Shown: positions 47,167 through 56,715, counted from the stretch's first letter. The stretch is 64,000 nt of DNA from Desulfococcaceae bacterium HSG9 (GCA_030378005.1 JAUCGF010000077.1:31673-95672), one strand, 5' to 3'. Translations and numbers: made by a program. Notes: a model not told the origin generated them from the sequence alone.

Positions 47167-47616
47167 ATGGAAAATTACATTTTCGGAAATTTAAATGACT
47201 GGGAAACAGTTTTGGATAAACTGGATAAACTGTCAGAAAGCAGGGAACTTGACAATTGCCAGGATGAATTGATCCGCCTGCTTCGTTTTGACCAGAACTG
47301 GCGTTTGCGCGAAGCTGCAATTGAGTCTTTGCCTTTTGTCGAAGACCCGGACTTAAATCTGGCAAGGGAAGTGATTTCATTAATAAAGCGCAAGGATCTT
47401 TATTATGATGTCAGGATATTAGCGACGGATGGCCTTGAAAAACTGACTACCAATATTGTTGACAACAGGGCCTTTGGCAAAGACATTTTAAAACGGTTTG
47501 TCCTGGCAATCATCAAAGATATGGATGCTTTGCTTGCCTCGCCTGAACCGCCGAAATTTCACGATGCCTTACGAAATTCAATGAATCAGATCAAGAAAGT
47601 TGAAGCTGCCATTTAA
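47167..47616 (+). CDS. HEAT-like helical protein of unknown function
   Basis: A 149-residue soluble protein, all helical, with HEAT/armadillo-type spacing (RFDQNWRLREAAIESLPFVED and DLYYDVRILATDGLEKLTTNI). ATG 47167 follows AGCGGAGGA. It is the first gene behind the sigma-54 promoter and is 57 bases from the transhydrogenase alpha gene, so it may be an adaptor or regulator of that complex. I do not recognise a named family. Confidence 0.7.
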   Translation: MENYIFGNLNDWETVLDKLDKLSESRELDNCQDELIRLLRFDQNWRLREAAIESLPFVEDPDLNLAREVISLIKRKDLYYDVRILATDGLEKLTTNIVDNRAFGKDILKRFVLAIIKDMDALLASPEPPKFHDALRNSMNQIKKVEAAI

Positions 47617-47673
47617 ATAACAGCCCGTATAAACAAACAGATTAATTCAAAAAACAATAAAAGGAGCCAGACC

Positions 47674-48831
47674 ATGCTGATCGGAATACCCAAAGAGATA
47701 ATGTACAAGGAAAACAGGGTTGCAGCACTTCCGGAAACAGTTGAAAAATTTAAAAAACTGGGATTAGATGTGATTGTTGAAACAAAGGCCGGAGCAGGAG
47801 CCTTCACGGATGATGATCAATACCGTAAAGCCGGAGCGGAAATCGCAACTGATGCAGCCGAGGTTTTCGACAAATCAGATATCATTTTGAAAGTCAAGGA
47901 ACCTATGTTTAATGATCACTTCAAAAAGCATGAGATCGACATGCTAAAGGAAAACCAGATTCTTATTACGTTTCTGCATCCGGCAGCCCCTTCAAATCAT
48001 GGGGATGTGAAAAAACTGCAAGACAGAAACATTACGGCATTCACAATGGACGGCATCCCCAGGATTTCAAGGGCACAGCGTATGGACCCGTTGACATCAA
48101 TGAGTTCTATTACCGGCTATAAATCCATCATCATCGCGGCAGCTAATTTACCCAAATTCATCCCCATGATCGGTACATCAATCGGAATGATAAAACCGGC
48201 GAATATTTTGGTGGTGGGTGCCGGAGTTGTCGGACTTCAGGCAATTGCAACAGGGAAAAGACTGGGCGGTGTTGTAAAGGCGGTTGATATCCGGCCGGAT
48301 GCAAAAAAAGAGGCTGAAAGCCTTGGCGTCAAAGTAGTGGGTTTTGATGCACCGCCCGAACTGGCTATCGGAGAAGGAGGGTATGCCAAAGCGCTTCCGG
48401 CGGAATGGCTTGAAAAGGAAAGAGCAGCGCTGGCGCCAATGGTTGCCGAATCCGATATCATTATTCTCAGCGCCCTTGTCCATGGGGAAGTTGCCCAGCA
48501 TCTGATCACTAAAAAAATGGTTGAAACAATGAACCCCGGTTCCGTTATTATTGATGTATCAATTGACCAGGGAGGAAATTGTGCTTTGACAGACCCCGGG
48601 AAAGAATTGATTCATCAAGGCGTTTACATCTGTGGGATTAAAAATATACCCGGATCACTGCCGGTTCATTCTTCGTGGCTGTATGCCAATAATCTTTATT
48701 ATTTTGTTGAGAACCTGTTTAAAAAAGAGTCTGGTGAATTTGACATGGATGATGAGATCATAAAAGATGCTCTTGTTACGCACAAAGGCAAACTTTATCA
48801 CCAAGGCACTCTCAAGGCTATGGCTGAATAA
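47674..48831 (+). CDS. pntAA: NAD(P) transhydrogenase subunit alpha part 1 (domain I)
   Basis: A 385-residue protein of the alanine dehydrogenase/transhydrogenase alpha family. Key blocks: MLIGIPKEIMYKENRVAALP at the start, RISRAQRMDPLTSMS (RQD-loop region about 128-142), Rossmann loop ILVVGAGVVGLQAIATGKRL (about 174-193) with AVDIRPD following. This part binds NAD(H) on the cytoplasmic side of the proton-pumping transhydrogenase. The length fits the split three-gene type (as in Rhodospirillum). It is in an operon with pntAB (28-base gap) and pntB. An alanine dehydrogenase is ruled out by the two membrane-subunit genes that follow. Confidence 0.92.
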   Translation: MLIGIPKEIMYKENRVAALPETVEKFKKLGLDVIVETKAGAGAFTDDDQYRKAGAEIATDAAEVFDKSDIILKVKEPMFNDHFKKHEIDMLKENQILITFLHPAAPSNHGDVKKLQDRNITAFTMDGIPRISRAQRMDPLTSMSSITGYKSIIIAAANLPKFIPMIGTSIGMIKPANILVVGAGVVGLQAIATGKRLGGVVKAVDIRPDAKKEAESLGVKVVGFDAPPELAIGEGGYAKALPAEWLEKERAALAPMVAESDIIILSALVHGEVAQHLITKKMVETMNPGSVIIDVSIDQGGNCALTDPGKELIHQGVYICGIKNIPGSLPVHSSWLYANNLYYFVENLFKKESGEFDMDDEIIKDALVTHKGKLYHQGTLKAMAE

Positions 48832-48859
48832 TCATTAAAAAATTTTCAGGAGCAAACCG

Positions 48860-49156
48860 ATGACAAATCTTTTATTGATGGCAGGGGTTTTCCTGTTTTC
48901 CTTTGTAGTGGGGTATTTTCTGATTTCCAGGATACCCACATTGCTTCATACACCGTTGATGTCCATGACAAATGCAATCTCCGCGGTAACCATATTAGGG
49001 GTTTTGATTCTTTTCTCAGTCAAATCAACCGCCACCGAGCAAATAATAGGAGCGGTTGCCTTTATTATGGCGGCTTTCAACCTTGTGGGCGGGTTTGCGA
49101 TTACTGACAGGATGTTAAGGTTGTTTAAGAAAAAAGAAAAGGAGGCTCTGGAATAA
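48860..49156 (+). CDS. pntAB: NAD(P) transhydrogenase subunit alpha part 2 (membrane)
   Basis: A 98-residue protein with three membrane helices (LLLMAGVFLFSFVVGYFLIS; SAVTILGVLILFSV; IIGAVAFIMAAFNLVGGFAI) and the conserved ending FAITDRMLRLFKKKE. It is the membrane half of the alpha subunit and helps form the proton channel with PntB. Its TAA overlaps the ATG of pntB by one base, indicating translational coupling. Confidence 0.92.
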   Translation: MTNLLLMAGVFLFSFVVGYFLISRIPTLLHTPLMSMTNAISAVTILGVLILFSVKSTATEQIIGAVAFIMAAFNLVGGFAITDRMLRLFKKKEKEALE

Positions 49157-51150
49157 TGCCTGAAACATACTCTGCCATGAATCTGTTCCTGGATTTTTCC
49201 GTAATCGGCATACTGATACTGGGAATCTGGCTGTTTCGCTGGCCCCACAGGGCAAAATTCGGCAACCTTACCGCCGCGTTTGCTTTAACCTGTGCGGCGG
49301 CACTGATTCTTTATCGAAGCGGAACCCAGTATCCCTATATTGTGCTGTTATCCCTTGCGGTCGGTTCTGCTGCCGGATATTGGGTGGCTAAACGAATTAC
49401 CATGATCCAGATTCCGGCCATGGTTGCCTTCCAGCATGGTGCCGGAGGGGTTGCCGCTTTTTCACTTTCCCTTGCCGAACTGATGCGGGGAACTCTGCAC
49501 CTTGGAATGATAAATGAAATTTCCGGTCTCTTTGGACTGGCTATCGGGTCGCTGACTTTCAGCGGCAGTATGATCGCCGGCGGAAAACTGTCTGGCAAAC
49601 TCGGACAAACCCCGCGGATACTTCCGAAACACACCTGGCTTGTCATGCTAAACCTTGCCTGCATTATTGTGCTGATCATTGCAGCACTGTATGCACCCGC
49701 AGGCAGTCGGATTTTCCTTCATATTGTGATCATTTTTCTGTCAATTCTGTTTGGAATTCTTTTTTCCATTCGCATCGGCGGGGCTGACATGCCGGTTTTG
49801 ATTTCATTTTTGAATGCCACGGCAGGACTGGCCGCTGCTTTTTGCGGTATGATTATTGAAAACAAACTGTTGATTTCCTGCGGGGCAACTGTGGCGGCTT
49901 CAGGATCAATACTGACCCATGTTATGTGTAAAGCAATGAATCGCAGTCTTTTCAGGGTTTTTGTTCCTGTTGAGAAATCACCGCCCAAACCGGCGGTTGA
50001 TAATGAGCAAAACCGGGTTGCCGATCCTGTTGAAAAGGAAACTCAGCATCTGCCCGTTGAAAAAAATAACTTTGAAAAAGCGGTTGAAATTGCCCGTAAG
50101 GCAAATAAAGTCATTATTGTCCCCGGGTATGGCATGGCCGTGGCACAGGCGCAATTCGAAGTGATTGATTTCTCGAATGAAATGCTTTCCATGGGCAAGG
50201 AAGTGAAATTTGCCATTCATCCGGTTGCCGGAAGAATGCCGGGACACATGAATGTGCTTCTTGCCGAAGCCGGAGTTGATTATGACATGCTTGAAGAAAT
50301 GGATATCATAAATCCTGAATTCAAGGAGACTGATTTTACGCTGGTTATCGGGGCGTGTGATGTGGTGAATCCCGCAGCCATTGAAACTGACGGCTCGCCC
50401 ATATCCGGTATGCCGATTTTGCTGACCCATGAATCAAAGCATGTAGTGTGCTGCAATCTGGATGACAAACCCGGATACTCAGGTGTTGAAAATCCTTTGT
50501 ATAAAAACAGTAATACGGTTATGCTTCTCGGAGATGCCAAAGAAACCGTCCGCAAGTTGGTTGAAAATCTTTCAGAGTCATCCTCCGCCCCTGAAGAATC
50601 CACTGGCCTGGACAGCCTCCAAGATAATAAAAAGAGCCAGGCGGATTTAGCTGTAACCGCATTGTCATCTGCGAAAAAAATTATTATTATCCCCGGATAT
50701 GGCATGGCTCTGGCACAGGCGCAATTCAAAGTGGCAGAGTTGGCATCAGTCCTCGAATCAATGGGTACGGAAGTCAAATTCGCCATTCATCCGGTTGCCG
50801 GAAGAATGCCCGGGCACATGAATGTGCTTTTGGCTGAAGCCGAAGTCGATTATGACAAGCTTTGCGAAATGGATGTGATTAATCCTGAATTTTCACAAAC
50901 AGACGCAGTTCTTGTTTTCGGCGCTTGTGACGTGGTGAACCCAGCAGCAATGGACACCCAAGGCACGCCTATTTCCGGAATGCCGATACTGACAGCTCAT
51001 GATGCAAAAAAAGTAATCGTATGCAATTTTGATGAAAAACCGGGCTATTCCGGGGTTGAGAACACCTTATATGATAATCCGAAAACGATAATGCTGTTAG
51101 GCGATGCGGCGTCAACGGCTGATGATTTGCTTGATGCATTAAAAGCATAA
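49156..51150 (+). CDS. pntB: Transhydrogenase beta subunit with duplicated domain III
   Basis: A 664-residue protein, about 200 longer than normal PntB. Residues 1-285 are the membrane domain II (about nine helices, with HGAGGVAAFSLSLAELMRG). Then come two nucleotide-binding domain III copies, about 305-475 and 495-664, each with PGYGMA(V/L)AQAQF, IHPVAGRMPGHMNVLLAEA and GACDVVNPAA. In ordinary domain III a Lys-Arg-Ser sequence before TGYAG holds the NADP 2'-phosphate; here the copies read NLDDKPGYSG and NFDEKPGYSG. Both would lose NADP preference. The copies are strikingly similar in DNA (around 50211-50270 and 50781-50840), so the duplication is fairly recent. A terminator follows. Confidence 0.9.
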   Translation: MPETYSAMNLFLDFSVIGILILGIWLFRWPHRAKFGNLTAAFALTCAAALILYRSGTQYPYIVLLSLAVGSAAGYWVAKRITMIQIPAMVAFQHGAGGVAAFSLSLAELMRGTLHLGMINEISGLFGLAIGSLTFSGSMIAGGKLSGKLGQTPRILPKHTWLVMLNLACIIVLIIAALYAPAGSRIFLHIVIIFLSILFGILFSIRIGGADMPVLISFLNATAGLAAAFCGMIIENKLLISCGATVAASGSILTHVMCKAMNRSLFRVFVPVEKSPPKPAVDNEQNRVADPVEKETQHLPVEKNNFEKAVEIARKANKVIIVPGYGMAVAQAQFEVIDFSNEMLSMGKEVKFAIHPVAGRMPGHMNVLLAEAGVDYDMLEEMDIINPEFKETDFTLVIGACDVVNPAAIETDGSPISGMPILLTHESKHVVCCNLDDKPGYSGVENPLYKNSNTVMLLGDAKETVRKLVENLSESSSAPEESTGLDSLQDNKKSQADLAVTALSSAKKIIIIPGYGMALAQAQFKVAELASVLESMGTEVKFAIHPVAGRMPGHMNVLLAEAEVDYDKLCEMDVINPEFSQTDAVLVFGACDVVNPAAMDTQGTPISGMPILTAHDAKKVIVCNFDEKPGYSGVENTLYDNPKTIMLLGDAASTADDLLDALKA

Positions 51151-51170
51151 AATTGATTTTAAATAATCAA

Positions 51171-51219
51171 AAACACATCCTTTTCCCGGTTTGATTAGGA
51201 CTGGCAAAAGGATGTGTTT
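51171..51219 (+). terminator. Rho-independent terminator after pntB
   Basis: Perfect 14-base stem AAACACATCCTTTT (51171-51184) and AAAAGGATGTGTTT (51206-51219) followed by ATTTT, 21 bases after the pntB stop codon. Confidence 0.85.
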
Positions 51220-51261
51220 ATTTTGAGAAACCATAAACAATTTTCAAAGTGATAATTGCTA

Positions 51262-51905
51262 CTATTTTAATTCTTGGAGTTTAATTTTTTTAACAGGGTT
51301 TTCCTGTCAATTTTCAAAGTTCTAAGGGCTTTGGCCTTATTTCCGCTTTTTTTGACATATCTTCAAGGCTGAGATTGAGGCGCTGATTACAGGAGACATT
51401 GAATTTCATCATGTCAGGAAAACTCACACTGTCGATATGATCCTTATCATTCATGATCAGACTTCGATGAATCAAATTTTCAAGCTCCCTGACATTGCCG
51501 GGCCAGGAATATTTTTTCAGAGCGCTGATGGCCTTTTCGGTAAATTCCGGTTCTGTTTTTCCAAGCTCTTCAGCGTATTTCAAGGCAAAATGTTTGGCAA
51601 GAAAAATAATATCATCTCCGCGCTCCCTGAGTGGAGGGACATCTTTTTCAATCTTTGAATACATCTCAAGCATATTTTGAGATTGACCGATTCTGTGTTT
51701 TTCTCGTTCAGCTTCAGGATACTCTTTTCAACCGTATCAAGAAGTTCCTTACCTGTGAACGGCTTGGTGATGTATTCATCAGCCCCTTCTTTCATGGCGC
51801 TACAGCGCTGTCAATCGAGAGGTATCCTGTGAGCATGATAATACAGATATTTTGAAAATGATCGCGAACATATTTTATCAGTATATTACAACCGGTTACA
51901 ACATG
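51262..51905 (-). pseudogene. Decayed NtrC-family response regulator
   Basis: The minus strand preserves pieces of one gene in several frames: a receiver end (NICIIMLTGYLSIDSAVA, then after a frameshift KEGADEYITKPFTGKELLDT), a large deletion of the AAA+ centre (no Walker A or GAFTGA), the AAA+ end (PPLRERGDDIIFLAKHFALK, YSWPGNVRELENLIHRS) and, after another frameshift, a Fis-like helix (ALRTLKIDRKTLLKKIKL) ending at TAG 51262. It is not functional and differs in sequence from the intact NtrC gene at 45367. Confidence 0.85.
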
Positions 51906-51997
51906 AAAATGGTTATGGCTATCAATCTGGAACGGAAGACTGGAAATTTTCCATATACGGGAAATTTTCCATACCTTAACAAAATATCCGGAAACTT

Positions 51998-52159
51998 AGA
52001 GCCTGTTTGGAAAGTCGTGATCGAAGTGAAAAAGCGTGAGAGCGAGGGAAAATTTTCACAAATTTTAAGGTAATAGTCATTCTATTGCCATCAAATTTGC
52101 GGAAATTTACACCGTTCTCGGGCTTTTGCAGCCGATTTAAGACTTTTCAAACAGGCTCT
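51998..52159. mobile_element. Short inverted-repeat (MITE-like) element
   Basis: Terminal arms AGAGCCTGTTTGGAAAGTC (51998-52016) and GACTTTTCAAACAGGCTCT (52141-52159) match at 18 of 19 positions and enclose 124 bases with no gene. The arms resemble insertion-sequence ends; no clear target duplication is seen. Confidence 0.7.
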
Positions 52160-52284
52160 TGATAAGCGACAACGGACCTGGCATTTAATTGCAATTTATA
52201 CTTTCCATCTTTTCCATGTTATGATAGAAAACAAACTTTTTAAGTTAATTAGTGAGCGCACTGGAATCAATTAGGAGTTATTTT

Positions 52285-54219
52285 ATGGATGTCATAGTAT
52301 TTTGCGCCTGTTTTGCGATAATTGCCATTGCTTCACAACAGATTGGGCAAAGTCTGGTTAAAACAGGACTTCCTTTGATCAGCGGATTTTTATTTACCGG
52401 AATTATTGCAGGCCCTTATATCCTTGGCCTGATTTCCAGTGAAGCCGTTTTGAATTTACGGTTTGTGGATGAAATTTCCCTGGGATTTATCGCTTTTGCC
52501 GCAGGAGGCGAGCTTTATTTAAAAGAGCTTAAATCCAGGTTGAAAAATATTGCATGGGTTACCACCGGCCTTGTTGTTTGCACATTTTCTTTAACAGGAC
52601 TTACGTTTTTCTTTCTTTCCGGCTTTATTCCATTTATGCAAACCATGCCCATGTCAGCAAAGATTGGCGTCTCAATTCTGGCAGGCGCCGTAATGGTTGC
52701 ACGTTCCCCCTCTTCGGCCATTGCCATTGTAAATGAATTAAGAGCTAAAGGGCCGTTCACCCAAATTGTGCTGGGCGTGACCATTATCATGGATGTTGTC
52801 GTCATCGTGCTGTTTTCCACCAATTCATCCATCGCGGATGCACTTTTTTCAGGGTTGAGTTTCAGTTTCAGTTTTATCATACTCTTGGTATCGGAGATTG
52901 GCGCATCGGTTGTTATCGGCTACCTTGTTGGCAAAATGATCGTGGCTGTTTTATTACGGTCACTTCCCCAATCCATAAAGACAGGGCTTATCTTATTAAC
53001 GGGCTATCTGGTATTTGCTTTATCATCTCATATTCGGCAGTTCACCCATGACAACTTTTTTGTCGAAGTTCTTCTTGAACCTCTGTTGATCTGTATGATT
53101 GCAGGTTTTTTGGTGTCAAATACGTCTGTTTTCAGAAAAGACTTTACAAAACTTCTTTTTGACATCGGCCCGCCGATCTATATTGCATTCTTTACCCTCA
53201 CCGGCGCATCTGTGTCATTAGACATTCTGGCACAGACCTGGCCTATTGCCGTAACTCTTTTTTTTACCAGAGGAATTGCCATATTTATCGGGTCTTTCAT
53301 CGGTGGTGTGCTGGCAAAAAATCCACTGAAAAACAATCATATCAGTTGGATGGCATATATTACCCAGGCGGGAGTGGGCTTAGGGCTTGCAAAGCAAGTC
53401 GTAGTTGAATTCCCGGAATGGGGAGACCAATTTGCCACGATAGTCATTTCAATCATCGTATTGAATCAGATTGCAGGCCCTGTTCTGTTTAAATATGCCA
53501 TTAAAGCGATGAAAGAAGATCATCCAGAAACCAAGGGGGTTGGGTTTGAAGGTGTCAAGGATGTTGTGATTTGCGGGTCCGACGGCCAGGCATTTGCATT
53601 GGCTATGTCTCTGTCTTCCCATGGGTGGGATGTAAAAGTCGCTGTAACAAAAACGAACTGCGACCATGCTAAAAACCCGGATGTTAAAGTATGCCATCTA
53701 TCTGAATTTAACCTTTCAGAACTGAAAAAGATTAACAGTCACCATGCAGGGGCTATGGTGGCAATGTTATCTGATGATGAAAATTATAAAATATGCGAAA
53801 TCGCTTATGAACATTTTGGGGCTATGACTGTCATAGCCCGCTTGAATGATCGAAGCAATTTTGCCCGTTTTCAGGCATTAGACGTCTTGATTGTCGATCC
53901 TTCCACGGCAATCGTCAATCTTCTTGATCATTTTGTGAGATCGCCGGCTGCGGCATCTTTGCTAATGGGTATGGATAGGGATCGGGATATTCTGGATATC
54001 AGCATCAAAAATCCTGATCTGTCAGGCATGGCTTTAAGGGACCTGCACCTGCCTTTTGACACCATTATAATGTCTGTGCGCAGACGCGGCGTACTGTTTG
54101 TCCCCCATGGTTTCACAAGGATTGAGGCAGGGGACCTTGTGACGGTGATCGGGTCATTAAAATCCTTAAAGGAAGTGACCTTAAAGTTTGATACCAAAAA
54201 CTTGAAACTTGAAACTTGA
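52285..54219 (+). CDS. CPA-family cation:proton antiporter with RCK (TrkA-N/TrkA-C) domains
   Basis: A 644-residue membrane protein. Start ATG 52285 follows TTAGGAG; the GTG at 52252 is rejected. Residues 1-395 are the sodium/proton exchanger domain (about 12 helices; [51 protein letters not shown]). Residues about 425-535 form an RCK_N/TrkA-N nucleotide-binding region ([17 protein letters not shown], in place of the usual GxGxxG) and about 565-640 a TrkA-C domain ([20 protein letters not shown]). It probably exports K+ or Na+ under nucleotide control. It is 43 bases upstream of the DUF1538 pair. Confidence 0.88.
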   Translation: MDVIVFCACFAIIAIASQQIGQSLVKTGLPLISGFLFTGIIAGPYILGLISSEAVLNLRFVDEISLGFIAFAAGGELYLKELKSRLKNIAWVTTGLVVCTFSLTGLTFFFLSGFIPFMQTMPMSAKIGVSILAGAVMVARSPSSAIAIVNELRAKGPFTQIVLGVTIIMDVVVIVLFSTNSSIADALFSGLSFSFSFIILLVSEIGASVVIGYLVGKMIVAVLLRSLPQSIKTGLILLTGYLVFALSSHIRQFTHDNFFVEVLLEPLLICMIAGFLVSNTSVFRKDFTKLLFDIGPPIYIAFFTLTGASVSLDILAQTWPIAVTLFFTRGIAIFIGSFIGGVLAKNPLKNNHISWMAYITQAGVGLGLAKQVVVEFPEWGDQFATIVISIIVLNQIAGPVLFKYAIKAMKEDHPETKGVGFEGVKDVVICGSDGQAFALAMSLSSHGWDVKVAVTKTNCDHAKNPDVKVCHLSEFNLSELKKINSHHAGAMVAMLSDDENYKICEIAYEHFGAMTVIARLNDRSNFARFQALDVLIVDPSTAIVNLLDHFVRSPAAASLLMGMDRDRDILDISIKNPDLSGMALRDLHLPFDTIIMSVRRRGVLFVPHGFTRIEAGDLVTVIGSLKSLKEVTLKFDTKNLKLET

Positions 54220-54262
54220 AACTTGTAACTCACAATATCTTTTACAACAGTCAGGAAAAATA

Positions 54263-54997
54263 ATGATCACCTCTGTAATCCTGAAAAAACTCAAAACTGC
54301 GTTTACCGATCTGCTGCCCATTATTTTGGTTATCGCTTTTTTTCAAATTGTCGTCCTGAGACAGCCATTACCCCAAATGGGAGAAGTTCTTTTTGGCGCT
54401 CTTCTTGTAGTAGCCGGTCTTACCTTGTTTGTTCAGGGGCTGGAAATGGGTCTGTTTCCCATTGGGGAAGCAATGGCCCATGCCTTAGCAAGGAAAGGCA
54501 GTCTCTTCTGGATTCTTTGCTTTGCCTTTGCTCTGGGTTTCTCAACCACCGTGGCAGAACCGGCCCTCATCGCCGTGGCTGCGGAAGCTGCGGAAATCGC
54601 CAGTCAGGGCGGGCTTATTGACCCAAGTCGGGACTCTTTAAAACGATATGCCTTCGGACTTCGCATGTCGGTCGCTTTTTCCGTGGGGCTTGCCATTCTT
54701 ATCGGTGTCATGCGCATCATCCGCGGTTGGCCGATTCATTATCTGATCATCGGCGGTTATGCTCTTGTTATGCTGATGACTGTCATCGCCCCGCAAGAGA
54801 TCATCGGCATCGCTTATGATGCCGGCGGAGTCACCACATCCACCATCACGGTACCCCTGGTTGCCGCTTTGGGAGTGGGATTGGCCTCATCCATCAGGGG
54901 ACGAAGCCCTCTTGTGGATGGTTTCGGTCTTATCGCGTTCGCTTCGCTTCTTCCTATGATCTTTGTCATGGGTTACGGACTTATAATTTTCGGATAA
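54263..54997 (+). CDS. DUF1538 membrane protein, copy 1
   Basis: A 244-residue membrane protein of the DUF1538 family, with about six helices. Shared family blocks: [72 protein letters not shown] and [13 protein letters not shown]. Its transport substrate is unknown. Start ATG 54263 follows CAGGAAAA. It is followed at once by a second copy (17 bases away), then by a P-II-like gene, a set seen together in many anaerobes. Confidence 0.87.
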   Translation: MITSVILKKLKTAFTDLLPIILVIAFFQIVVLRQPLPQMGEVLFGALLVVAGLTLFVQGLEMGLFPIGEAMAHALARKGSLFWILCFAFALGFSTTVAEPALIAVAAEAAEIASQGGLIDPSRDSLKRYAFGLRMSVAFSVGLAILIGVMRIIRGWPIHYLIIGGYALVMLMTVIAPQEIIGIAYDAGGVTTSTITVPLVAALGVGLASSIRGRSPLVDGFGLIAFASLLPMIFVMGYGLIIFG

Positions 54998-55013
54998 AAA
55001 GGGGTCTGTTTTC

Positions 55014-55784
55014 GTGGAATTCATATATGATTTCAGCAAAATATTGCTTGCCACCTGTCGAGATGTGCTGCCGATCATTATTCTTATCGCCGGTTTTCAG
55101 TTTCTGGTCTTGCGTCAGTCAATTCCTCATCTTCGTCGTGTCATTGTCGGCGGCGTCTATGTTGTCATCGGTCTGGCCCTGTTTCTGGCAGGACTTGAAA
55201 AAGCGCTTTTCCCCCTGGGAAAAATTATGGCTGCCCAATTGTCTGATCCCGCCTTTATTTATGGCACAGGGGAAACAGTCACCCACGCCGACTGGAAGGC
55301 GTATGGTTGGGTCTATCTTTTTGCGGCCATGATCGGCTTTGCAACCACAATCGCCGAACCGTCTCTTATAGCTGTGGCTTATAAGGCCGGCGAAGTGTCA
55401 GCCGGCACGATCAAGCAATGGGGTTTAAGAATCACGGTTGCCATAGGAGTCGCTTTCGGAATAAGCCTTGGAACATTTCGGATTGTCACCGGCACTCCGC
55501 TTTATCTATATATTCTTGTCGGCTATTTGATTGTTATTGTACAGACCCTGTTCGCCCCCAAAAGCATCATTGCCCTGGCTTATGATTCAGGCGGGGTGAC
55601 GACTTCAACAGTCACAGTGCCGCTGGTGGCGGCGCTGGGTCTCGGACTGGCCGCCACCGTACCCGGACGAAATCCGGCTCTGGACGGTTTCGGCCTTATC
55701 GCTTTTGCAAGCCTTTTTCCAATTATAACTGTTATGGGCTATGCCCAGCTAATGCACTGGCACACTCAACGCAAAACAAAATGA
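55014..55784 (+). CDS. DUF1538 membrane protein, copy 2
   Basis: A 256-residue membrane protein with the same blocks as copy 1 ([72 protein letters not shown]). The start is GTG 55014 after AAGGGG. The two copies are about equal in size and likely form a heterodimer, as in inverted-repeat carriers encoded as two genes. Thirteen bases before the P-II gene. Confidence 0.87.
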   Translation: MEFIYDFSKILLATCRDVLPIIILIAGFQFLVLRQSIPHLRRVIVGGVYVVIGLALFLAGLEKALFPLGKIMAAQLSDPAFIYGTGETVTHADWKAYGWVYLFAAMIGFATTIAEPSLIAVAYKAGEVSAGTIKQWGLRITVAIGVAFGISLGTFRIVTGTPLYLYILVGYLIVIVQTLFAPKSIIALAYDSGGVTTSTVTVPLVAALGLGLAATVPGRNPALDGFGLIAFASLFPIITVMGYAQLMHWHTQRKTK

Positions 55785-55797
55785 ACGGAGAAAAATA

Positions 55798-56145
55798 ATG
55801 CGCTTTAAACTCATTTTATCATCGGTAAAGCCGGATATCACTGACCATGTTGTTGATGCGGCAAAAGGGGCGGGAGCCACCGGGGCGACAATCATACCGG
55901 CCAGGGGAACTGGCATCAAAGAGGCGAAAAGCTTTTTCGGCCTTTCGCTGGAGGCTCAGACCGATATTGTCATGCTCCTTGTCGAAGAGCATCTGGTCAT
56001 TAATATTTTGAACGCCATAAAGGAAGCGGGAGAATTCCATAAGCCGGGAACTGGTATTGCTTTTGCTGTTCCGGTTGAACATGTTGCAGGATTGGAAAGC
56101 CAAATGGAAAAATTTGAAGAAGAAGTTCGGAAAAGTTATTTTTAG
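55798..56145 (+). CDS. P-II-like nitrogen regulator family protein
   Basis: A 115-residue P-II-fold protein (MRFKLILSSVKPDITDHVVDAA at the start; LVEEHLVINILNAIKEAG near 62-79). The T-loop lacks the uridylylated Tyr and ATP-contact sequence of GlnB (GATGATIIPARGTGIKEAKSFFG instead of the usual GRGRQ block), so it is one of the non-canonical P-II-like members. It is sandwiched between DUF1538 genes and a CBS gene, so it probably binds a small ligand and gates those membrane proteins. ATG 55798 follows ACGGAGAAA. Confidence 0.85.
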   Translation: MRFKLILSSVKPDITDHVVDAAKGAGATGATIIPARGTGIKEAKSFFGLSLEAQTDIVMLLVEEHLVINILNAIKEAGEFHKPGTGIAFAVPVEHVAGLESQMEKFEEEVRKSYF

Positions 56146-56178
56146 CTAATGACATTTTATTTCATAAAGGGAGAAAAG

Positions 56179-56583
56179 ATGGTAACTGACAACACCTCAA
56201 TAATTCGGGCAAGGGATGTGATGCGCAAGGGGATTGTGTCCATTGACGGCATGACCACTGCAAAAGAAGCCGCTGCCGAAATGCGTTCTGAAAAAGTTTT
56301 CTGCCTTCTTGTCAAAAAAAGGCATGCGGATGACGCCTGGGGCATAGTGGTCGTTCAAGATTTTATCAAGGGGGTGATAATTGCCGGCCGCTCCCCATCT
56401 GCGGTGCATGTCTATGAAATCATGACAAAACCTGTTATCACAGTGCCGGCTGATATGGATATACGCTATGTGGCCCGTTTGATTTACCGGGCCGGCATAC
56501 GAAGAGCTCCGGTCGAGGAAGGAGGAGAGCTTATCGGTATGATTTCGCTTTCCTCTTTGATTCTTGATAATGAACTTTTTTAG
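56179..56583 (+). CDS. CBS-domain pair protein
   Basis: A 134-residue protein made of two CBS motifs: ARDVMRKGIVSIDGMTTAKEAAAEM and VYEIMTKPVITVPADMDIRYVARL with the IGMISLSSLI ending. ATG 56179 follows AAGGGAG; the earlier ATG 56149 precedes that site. It ends the antiporter/DUF1538/P-II unit and completes a nucleotide-sensing set, comparable with the CBS proteins beside the DASS carriers. Confidence 0.88.
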   Translation: MVTDNTSIIRARDVMRKGIVSIDGMTTAKEAAAEMRSEKVFCLLVKKRHADDAWGIVVVQDFIKGVIIAGRSPSAVHVYEIMTKPVITVPADMDIRYVARLIYRAGIRRAPVEEGGELIGMISLSSLILDNELF

Positions 56584-56616
56584 TTCCTTGCCGCGACTGT
56601 AAGGTTCGTCCGAAAC

Positions 56617-56715
56617 ATGAACCCCAGCGTGTGGTTTATCTTCGCTTCGTTATCAATCGGCATCGCTTTCACTAAAACAGGCCTGACACAAAGAATGGCA
56701 TATAAGATGTTGTAT
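56617..56715 (+). pseudogene. 99-base fragment of the DASS transporter gene
   Basis: Identical to 33459-33557 at 98 of 99 positions (ATGAACCCCAGCGTGTGGTT... to ...GTTGTAT), encoding residues about 118-150 of the transporter. It is out of any gene context and cannot make a protein. Confidence 0.9.

Noticed and set aside
47674..48831. Alanine dehydrogenase
   Set aside because: Same superfamily, but the downstream membrane subunit genes and operon layout identify the transhydrogenase alpha part.
52179..52193. TGGCATTTAATTGCA upstream of the antiporter as a sigma-54 promoter
   Set aside because: GG and GC are 9 rather than 10 bases apart, which sigma-54 promoters do not tolerate well.
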